A stretch of DNA of 64,000 bases from positions 460,605 to 524,604 of the forward strand of contig NC_090628.1 in NCBI RefSeq assembly GCF_004359215.1, in the 5' to 3' direction. The DNA is from Bremia lactucae (Eukaryota; Oomycota; Peronosporomycetes; Peronosporales; Peronosporaceae). How positions within the stretch are numbered: position 1 is the stretch's first letter; every line of letters starts with the position of its first letter. The position numbers and the translations under genes are program-made. The notes below the pieces were generated by a model. That model saw only the letters and a program-made list of their open reading frames with translations, did no database searches and was not told the DNA's origin. Of the stretch, positions 57,401 to 64,000 are shown in pieces.

Positions 57401-59326
57401 GCGATGTCATTCCACGCAATTACTTGGCAGTTCTTCTTGCCTATGGACAAAGTATTTCAAGCCATCTTTAAATTCTTACAAGAAAATTGGGAAGAATTTG
57501 GAACTGATATTCAACAACGTCTCGCAAATGCAGCCATCATTCCAGTTGGTTCTACTTTAGTAAAGGGCTCCCGTCTTTTCTTTCATTTACGTGAACATCT
57601 TGCTCCCCTTTTGTTTGAAGTACCTCGCGTGTATGGTGCTTATGACTCACTTTTCCGGCATCTGGGCTCCAAAGACGCTCCACAAGTGAGTGATTACATA
57701 CGCTTATTGCGCGACTTGAAAGCAGAATGCTGTAGCCACCCGCTGAATTTAAATGAATTGATCGCAACGGTTCGTGCGATAGATCTTCTTGTGGCTGCAA
57801 TGGCCGAGTCCAATTATCGTCTCTCGCTCGAAGAAAAGTCGAGCATTTTCTTACCATCAAATTCAGCAGTAATGCAGTCAATGCTGATGATGGTATACAA
57901 TGATTCTGCATCGCTTTGTACAAGTATTAGCCTTACAGAATTGCATGTGGTACACCCTCGTATTACCACGAAATGCTGCAAGATACTGGAAGTGCCTGGC
58001 ATTACTCAAATTGTGACAGAAGAATTAAATGGTGACCTTCCACTTGAGGTCGTAGTAAGTGACGAAATCGCGCATTACAATAGCGTATTAACTTCCCAAC
58101 AATTTGCTGACGGTATGCGTAAAATTATCACGGCTCAACAGCAAAAAACCTCTTCGTACGATGCGATGCGGTTTACTATTGACTATGAAGACCTCAACGA
58201 AAGGATTGTCAATTTGGTAAATTATGAAATCAAGTGCGTCGTGGAGTTGAATACTCGCTTTATTGCAAAGTTAAAATATCTTGATCGAATTGTGGACGTA
58301 AGCAAACCTACGCACCAAGACAGTTTGTCATTCTTGGATCAAGCAAATCGACGAATTTATATCACACTGCGAACCGTGAAGGGTAGAATGCGCTCGAGTT
58401 ATTTAGTCGCTCAATGTATTAACCAGCTCCTTGGCAGAATACTGCAGGATTGCTCGGTATTAGAGTGTATCTTAACATGTGATGAAGTGGAGATTCCAGA
58501 AATATTAAACCTGCTTGGTATTTACGAAGACCCTTTGCTGATTACCGATAAACTTCGTGGGGTTTTGGGACAGCCCCTGTGTAGGGTTGATGGTGCGAAT
58601 GTGGAGCTCGCACCATTGCGCTCTTGTCAGCCTGGAGAACTAGTTGCTGTAGAAGATGAAAATGGCAATTTGTGTTATGCCAAGATCCTTAAGAAAGCGC
58701 CCGAGGATGCAGTAGGGATATATCGATATGAAGTTACGGTCAATAGCTCTTCAACACGATGGATGTCAGCAACACAATTGTATTTTTTCCGCTCTAGTCG
58801 CATGCGATCCAGTGCAAGCGAATTAAGTGGAAGGCGAGTAATGGACCACGCGAGTAATTTTACAGATGATAATGTTGCTTTGCCCTCATCAGTCGTACCG
58901 ATATCTCCGGTAGATCAAGGTAGCGAGCTCGTATCTGAAATGTCGGTACCCAAGGCATCCGGTCCGACAATTCCACCTGCGAACATTTTGTCCGCTGTAA
59001 ACGATTTGCTATCCCGACTCAACGTGACGTTGGACTCGAGCGTTGAGGATTTAATGGCTGAAAATATTCAACTACAGCACCGTTTGAAATTGGCTGAAGC
59101 AAGTCGTCGTGCAGCGGCTACACAAATTGAAAAGGTGCTACGCGACAAGAAGGAAATTCAAGACTCGCTCGTGTGTGCCGTTTGTCTCGAGAACCAGGTC
59201 AACCGCGTGCTCATTCCGTGTGGACATATTTATTGTGCGTCCTGTGTGCAGCAACTGCCACGACCTTCATGCCCAATCTGTCGCCAGAACATCGTCTCAA
59301 GCTCCACTTTCCACGTTCCATCTTGA
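43585..59326 (+). CDS. Giant sacsin-like protein with C-terminal RING
   Basis: Exons by my reading: 43585-43672, 43758-43889, 43972-44033, 44110-44185, 44246-44310, 44389-44529, 44616-44931, 45001-45263, 45330-48956, 49025-49187, 49252-52433, 52510-54651, 54736-54846, 54914-59326. All introns are GT-AG (60-85 bp) and phases match, giving 14,781 nt (about 4,926 residues) without a stop. Three sacsin-type Hsp90-like modules start near residues 10, 1522 and 2975. QNADDAGA (41-47; 1552-1558) and TGRFGxGFNS mark ATP sites in modules 1 and 2; module 3 lacks them. An acidic segment (about 3732-3772), a sacsin-like C-terminal region, a coiled coil (4833-4875) and a C3HC4 RING (Cys 4877-4912) follow. 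Animal sacsin is a chaperone-like protein ending in J and HEPN domains; plant homologues end in a RING, as here. Chaperone coupled to ubiquitin ligase is inferred. Confidence 0.92.
48750..50300 (+). other. Sacsin module 2 (ATPase and middle domain)
   Basis: FGQTEAITKRI, ELIQNADDAGATRV, TGRFGLGFNSVYH, MFDPHATHLPG, NQIGGGKAR, CFLPLP, LPVHVNGYFELSSNRRDIW. The layout equals module 1 and is complete. Confidence 0.9.
53340..54600 (+). other. Sacsin module 3 (pseudo-ATPase)
   Basis: Aligned to module 2, ELIQNADDAGATRV becomes ETIFAAEHFGGTQV (N to A, D to E, D to H). TGRFGLGFNSVYH becomes TGLLCGFVVSD, and SSNRRDIW becomes TTNDKQLV. YVLDPTGAYL and VGLPVHING still mark the fold. Confidence 0.85.
59171..59281 (+). 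other. C3HC4 RING finger of the sacsin-like protein
   Basis: Cys/His pattern CAVC, CGHIYC, ASC, CPIC with standard RING spacing, at residues 4877-4912 and 14 residues from the end. RING fingers of this type recruit E2 ubiquitin enzymes. Confidence 0.92.
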
Positions 59327-59485
59327 ACTGCATCACTACAGAATTCAAGATTATATAGCACTTGGTTGAAAATTAATAATTACTTCCACAATTCTTTTTT
59401 GACAACTAAAAAAACGACAAGTTCGAGACTTAAATGGATTCATAATCCTTGCTCTACCTTGCAAAGAAATAGTCGAGGTACATCT
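59327..59485. other. 3' flank of the sacsin-like gene
   Basis: 159 bp between the stop and a Gypsy LTR, with no gene. The transcript must end here or within the LTR. Confidence 0.5.
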
Positions 59486-60032
59486 TGTAGCGGAGCTCAC
59501 TCCTAAAGTCAGAGGAAGATTAAAGATTAAAAACAATCAAAATTTGAGCAATTTTACAGTCTGAAATTTTAAACTATCAAGAGACTTTCAGACTCAGAAA
59601 GTCACTTAGTTCTATTGAACTAATGGGTTTAACAACTCAGGGAGTCATTCAAACTATTAAAGCTTAAGGAATCCTAGTTAAAGGGATTCAGGGGCTCGTA
59701 GAACCAAGTAGCAACTATTGCCCAAGAGGATATACCTCAGAAAGGATTCTATCTCTTACAAATCAATCCGCAAGCCTTAGGAAGGCACTTAACGTTTTAA
59801 GATCAAAAGTGGAACTGCACTTTATTTAATTATTTAAATCTAAAAACCTTACCCTAGCTAATTAAAAAATAGATTTTGGCCGCCAGATCTATATCTGGCG
59901 GCGACCACATTTGTTACCCATAATAAATGGGATTTAAGTAACTAACTATTTTAAAATTAGATAAAAGTTTTTTTACCCATAAAGTAAATGTACCACAACA
60001 ACGGTTCTCCAACCGATGTGTGCCCCATTACA
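59486..60032 (-). repeat. 3' LTR of the 59486-64000 element (LTR type 2)
   Basis: 547 bp; minus strand TGTAATGGGGC ... CTCCGCTACA. It is closely similar to 19334-19806. It begins 159 bp after the sacsin-like stop codon. Confidence 0.8.
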
Positions 60033-60143
60033 CCCTCCCCCATCAGACTGTTGACACCAAGTGTAATCATTCGCTTCATTTCCTCTTTGAGGTTGAACCT
60101 TAACAGCTAACCGTTCGGTTGTATTTTTTCATTCCTTTGTCTA

Positions 60144-60677
60144 ATGACAATCAAGCGTGAGTCACAGACTCTGAACACCTTCCTCGACGATGAGGGAATG
60201 GTGGACTTTGAAAGTCACTTTCAATCAGAGGAGGAAGAAAAAGAGCGGCGTTCGCTCACGCCTTCTCCTCCGGATGAACGTCGGCAGGCCCCGAATCCGT
60301 TCCCAGAACGTGGTGCGGCTTATGTCTTAACTGCATTGAGCAGGACACGGGACCCTGAGTCCAACATCATTACGAATCCGCTCGATGCAGAGCAAGAGCA
60401 TATAATCCTCATAGAGGAAAGAGCTCGTCGTCGAGCTGCCGAGATAGCGAAAGCTAAAGCTCATAGTAAATATAGATTCACTCCGCTTAGTGCGGACGAG
60501 TGTCTCAAAGAGATAGCGGGTCAATGCTTGGCCATCTGGATCTCCGGTGACCCGGCGAGGACGCTGGTGGAGATCGCTGCCCGAGATGCTCTTCATGAGC
60601 AATACCTTACGCCAAAGGTAATGACGCGAAGCCAGTATCTGACGCGTTTACGTGACAAGCCCGTGGGGCTTCGTTGA
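60144..60677 (+). CDS. Antisense open frame in the Gypsy 3' region
   Basis: A 177-residue frame on the strand opposite to the retrotransposon, 112 bp inside its 3' LTR. The start is MTIKRESQTLN, followed by an acidic tract (SEEEEKERRS), a Pro-rich SPPDERRQAPNPF, and a charged helical tail (EERARRRAAEIAKAKAH). It looks protein-like rather than random. A second open stretch (60754-61017, frame +1) with RARKFRNIWNIRESADRG may continue it after a frameshift. No domain is recognised. Antisense genes at this place are known in some plant Gypsy elements (Tat/Grande group); relation to those is not shown. Confidence 0.5.
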   Translation: MTIKRESQTLNTFLDDEGMVDFESHFQSEEEEKERRSLTPSPPDERRQAPNPFPERGAAYVLTALSRTRDPESNIITNPLDAEQEHIILIEERARRRAAEIAKAKAHSKYRFTPLSADECLKEIAGQCLAIWISGDPARTLVEIAARDALHEQYLTPKVMTRSQYLTRLRDKPVGLR

Positions 60678-61051
60678 CCTCCATGAGGAAAATTCCGATC
60701 GTTTTGTTTCCAAATGAACAAAGACTGAAAACAAAGTCTCATTTTAGAACTGGGTGTACCGGGCCCGCAAATTTCGTAATATCTGGAATATCAGAGAGTC
60801 TGCGGATAGAGGTGATGTTCGTTTGGAACGGAAGTTTCGCTTCGACTTCGCTAAGCTCAAGGCCACAGGCCAGTTACGTTCGGCTTTTATGCCACAAAAC
60901 GAAGAAAGGCCTAGCCGATATTTCAGTGCTTCGGTTGACCGTACAACCAAGGATCGAAGCCGCACTGAGGCTTTAGATCCACCTAATCCCACGTTAGTGG
61001 TGGGAAGCGTCGTTTGACGCGAGTTGACCCTGAGCTTTGCGCTCAAAAACG

Positions 61052-62339
61052 TCAACGGCGTAAAGGGCAATCTTGCCGAAGAGGTACCTCGAACTCCCAA
61101 GAGTTTTCAGAAGAGGGGTATCCTAGCCACTTCACCAGATACTGGTATTGACCCTCACGACGACGTCGCTTTAAAAGTTTCTCCACATGAAAATGAAGGT
61201 TCCCTCGCGCATCAAGCAGCGCGGGAGGGGCCCGAAATTTTGGCGGAAGCATTTGATGCTCTACGGCACGAGGTGCAACTTCTTCGTGAGGTCCTTGCTC
61301 ATGTTGAGAGCTCTTTTGAGGCGGTTCGGGATCGTCTTTCGACGCTGGAGCGTCAGCAGCCTCATTTAAAGGGCCAGTTGGATATCCTGGTGAGGAAGCA
61401 ACAATCTGCGGCACGACCGCCTGTCTCGGCGCAAGCGCCTTCAAATCCACGTGGGAAGGGTCCTGATATGGCTTAAGCAAGCCAACGTAAAACACTGGGT
61501 GTGCACGCAGCTTGCTGGGAAGGTTTAGCGTATAAGCTAGGCCCTTCTTGTTCACGACTGTAAATGGTCCAATAAAGCGCGGGCGCAATTTGGTCTTGAA
61601 GACAGTGGAAACCAAGTTGGTAGGTAGTTCTTAGCGTTTAGTATAACTCGGTCTCCGACCGTATAATAATTAATACAGCTTCTGCCTTTGACATCTGCTT
61701 GTTCTTTATGTTTGTCTTGGCTATCAGCCATCGTATCCTTTACATGTCTTAAGACACTAAATCGCGTCGCGAGAAACTCGCTTAAAAAAAGTTCTTTCCG
61801 AACGGTAACAGGGCTGATATCAGCAAGCGTATCGGTCAATTCCCCTCCACCAAGCCCTGAGCCCCGCAGTGGTATCGTTAATGGAACGCACGGGTGGGTA
61901 AGACCGTTTACATAGAACGGAGTATAGCCTGTAGAGGCATGAACAGCGTTATTTAACGCAAACTCCACTACTGGGAGCATTGAGCTCTAGCGCTTTCATG
62001 TCTGAGCACACACGCAACGTCTTCAATGACGCGATTGACACGTTCAGTTTGACCATAGGTCTGCGGATGGTCCGCAGTGGACATATCTAATTTGGTGCCA
62101 AGCACTCGAAAAATTGATTTTCAAATTTTACCCGTGAAGCCCGGATTCTGATCAGAGACAATTGCCACTGGCAAACCATGTTGTCGAATCACGCGATCGA
62201 TAAACAGCTTAGCTGAACCCTCTCCATCAATGGAATCCGGCACGGCCGCTAAGTGAGCCATTTTGCTCAAACGGTCAACAAAGACCACTATGCCGGAGTT
62301 ACCGGCTGAATCTTTCGGTAGCCCTAAAACAAAATCCAT
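61052..62339 (-). pseudogene. Gypsy integrase core to C-terminal chromodomain
   Basis: 62121-62339: core start (MDFVLGLPKDSAGNSG, FVDRLSKMAHLAAV, IVSDQNPGFTG; D-to-N change in the usual SDRDPRF). 61552-61980: FALNNAVHASTGYTPFYVNG and the region before the GPF domain. 61052-61615: RFIGPFTVV, AHPVFYVGLLKPY, a Pro-rich linker, then a clear chromodomain (LHFHVEKLLKRR, YLVKWLGYPSSENSWE). Stops and frame changes separate the pieces. Confidence 0.88.
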
Positions 62340-62649
62340 ACTAATGGACTCCCAGCAACCTATGGGGACGGGAAGACTCGCCAGTGCGCAGCAGCATGTG
62401 CCGAGGGTTTAACCCGTTGGCACGTTTCGCATGTGCGAACATATGTACTGACCCATTTATAAAGTTTAAGCCACCATTAACTCTGGCTTATGGAGCCGTA
62501 GGTCTTTACTCAACCGAGTCGACCACCAAGGACAGTATCGTGTGCCTCATAGAGGATTCGGTACTCAAATCCTCATCATGAGGAACAACGACACGCGGAG
62601 GGTCCGCGATGTCTGTGCAATAAAGTAACAGGTTGTTATCGATAGAAAA

Positions 62650-63950
62650 TCAATGAAATATTGCACGCGAACTTGCCGGTAATTTAATATCTGAACCCGA
62701 GTCCGTTAAAGCTCGTAGCAGAGCTACACACTGTTCATCCTTGGCGTAAGCCGAACGGATAAATTCAGGAATAGGTGACGAGATAGTCGTTGAATGAGAA
62801 AGCTCATAATCCGGCCTGCGTGATAACGCATCGGCCAAAGCATTTTGCTTGCCGGGTTTATACTTCACCTCGAAGTTGTATTCTGCTAAAAAGGATAGCC
62901 ATCGGGCCATTCTCTGTGAGAGATGGGGTGACTTAGTCGCCGTGCGTAATGACGCGTGATCTGTATAAATCACAAACGGCTTAGAGCCAAGCAGATGAAG
63001 TCTGAATTTGACGAGGCATACTTCATAGCAAGGAACTCTTTGTCATGAATTGAGTAGTTCTTTTCCGCAGCTTTAAGCTGTCTAGACTCGAACGCAATAA
63101 CACGTTTGTGCCCATCAACATCTGTTTGTAACAGAGCACTGCCAATGGCAAAATCTGATGCGTCACAGACGACACTGAAATGCCAATTTGGCTTTGGCAG
63201 CGCCAGAATTGGGCATGGATAAGACTTTCCTTAACTACTCGAAAGGAATATTTTTTTGCTAGTCCAGCACCATTCTATGTCCTTTTTAAGGAGATTAGTT
63301 AATGGCCTAGCCTTATCAGCGTAATTTTTGCTATATTTGTGTAAACAATTGGCGAGACCCAACCACTTAGCAAATCCTTTAGGTTTTAGGAACCGGTCAA
63401 TCTACTATAGCGGAATCCGCTCTAAGGCCTCGCTTCCCAATGAAACATAAAAAAAAGGAATTTTGTCGCACGACTATGGACAAAAATGCCATCGAATAAG
63501 TCTGTGCATAACCTCGATGAGGGCGAAAAAATTGCGTCACCAGACAATTAAATGTTGCCGGGACGTTGGAAAGCCCTTGTGGCATGACCAGCCAACTTCA
63601 TAACATGCCGCTTGGGGTGCTAACCGCTGTAAGCGGGATATCGCTAGCTCGCATGAGCAATTGGTAGTAACCATCCACTAAGTCCAATGTACTGTACATT
63701 GTACATGTCACCATTTTATCCTGAAGAATATCCTTTCTAGGAATGGGGGTTTGTGCTGGTATAGTGACAGCATTAAGCTTATTATAAGCATGTACAATGC
63801 GCCATTTACCATTTGGCTTTTTGACACAAAATGTCGGTAACGAATGAGGAGATTTGCTCTATCGTACCATTCCAGCCTCGTGCTTAGCACGGAAGAAATC
63901 GTCAATGACGTCACACTGCTCCCTTGGTAAAGGCCATTGTCTTGTGACAC
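62650..63950 (-). pseudogene. Gypsy RT and RNase H remnants
   Basis: 63708-63950: RT fingers (frame-shifted VKKPNGKWR-like codons). 63397-63585: PQGLSNVPATFN, then a one-base loss; in the restored frame the catalytic site reads FDG, with GGC at 63488-63490. 62650-62973: RNase H tail (YTDHASLRTATKSPHLSQRM, KYKPGKQNALADALSRRPD). Confidence 0.85.
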
Positions 63951-64000
63951 AGTATTTGGTTCCCGGAACTAAGTCAATTTCATGACGAACACCTCTATCC

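Larger units (their letters stand above)
59486..64000 (-). mobile_element. Chromodomain Ty3/Gypsy element, minus, cut by window edge
   Basis: Minus-strand order from 64000 down: RT, RNase H, integrase, chromodomain, a 1-kb region with an antisense frame, polypurine tract (GATGGGGGAGGG at 60033-60044) and 3' LTR (59486-60032). All pol parts carry frameshifts. Gag, protease and the 5' LTR lie outside the window. Confidence 0.88.

Noticed and set aside
61024..61476. 150-codon plus-strand frame beginning MTLSFALKNVNG.
   Set aside because: It is the antisense shadow of the chromodomain reading frame at 61052-61615.
1..64000. CRISPR arrays, rRNA, bacterial-type operons, RXLR or CRN effector genes, tRNA genes.
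   Set aside because: No regular spacer-repeat arrays, no rRNA-like stretch, and no convincing RXLR-dEER or LxLFLAK after a signal peptide. tRNA genes would need a covariance-model scan that I could not run.

Overview
The window looks like a repeat-rich nuclear scaffold from an oomycete, probably of the Peronosporales (a Phytophthora or downy mildew relative). The clues are very short GT-AG introns (60-85 bp), long intronless host genes, a START + FYVE-like protein, a PH-domain protein kinase, and many decayed Ty3/Gypsy and Ty1/Copia elements. The species cannot be named from sequence reading alone, and no clear RXLR or CRN effector was seen.

Host genes are few. A PH + CAMK-type kinase (2558-4879, +) converges on a START + FYVE-like protein (5605-9015, -). 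A secreted histidine-phosphatase (phosphoglycerate-mutase-like) protein lies at 22636-23484 (-). A small multi-pass membrane protein lies at 39928-40557 (-). The main gene is a giant sacsin-like gene at 43585-59326 (+). I resolve it into 14 exons and 13 introns that keep frame throughout, predicting a protein of about 4,926 residues: three sacsin/Hsp90-like modules, an acidic segment, a coiled coil and a C-terminal C3HC4 RING. The first two modules keep the ATP-binding motif; the third has lost it.

The rest is mobile DNA. 1-1822 holds a Gypsy gag and LTR. 9920-16232 is a decayed chromodomain Gypsy element (+). 16861-19333 is a Gypsy deletion derivative (-). 19334-22353 is a chimeric Gypsy block ending in inverted LTR pieces. 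24340-27028 is a Copia element with a GGTAT target-site duplication. 27500-29899 is a head-to-head LTR-gag palindrome. 29900-31771 holds shuffled Gypsy pieces. 33430-34047 is a Copia RT remnant. 34282-38487 is a Copia element with a TAAAC duplication. 40981-43531 is a Mutator-like DNA transposon with inverted repeats of about 150 bp. 59486-64000 is a chromodomain Gypsy element (-) running off the edge, with a long antisense reading frame near its 3' LTR. Every pol gene carries stops or frameshifts.

The sacsin-like gene is tightly boxed in: the Mutator-like element ends 53 bp before its start codon and a Gypsy LTR begins 159 bp after its stop, yet the coding sequence is intact. Both Copia elements kept their target-site duplications but lost most of the 5' LTR and adjoining internal sequence. 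Two gag copies (20391-21640 and 28244-29433) share one frameshift that the copy at 124-1286 lacks.
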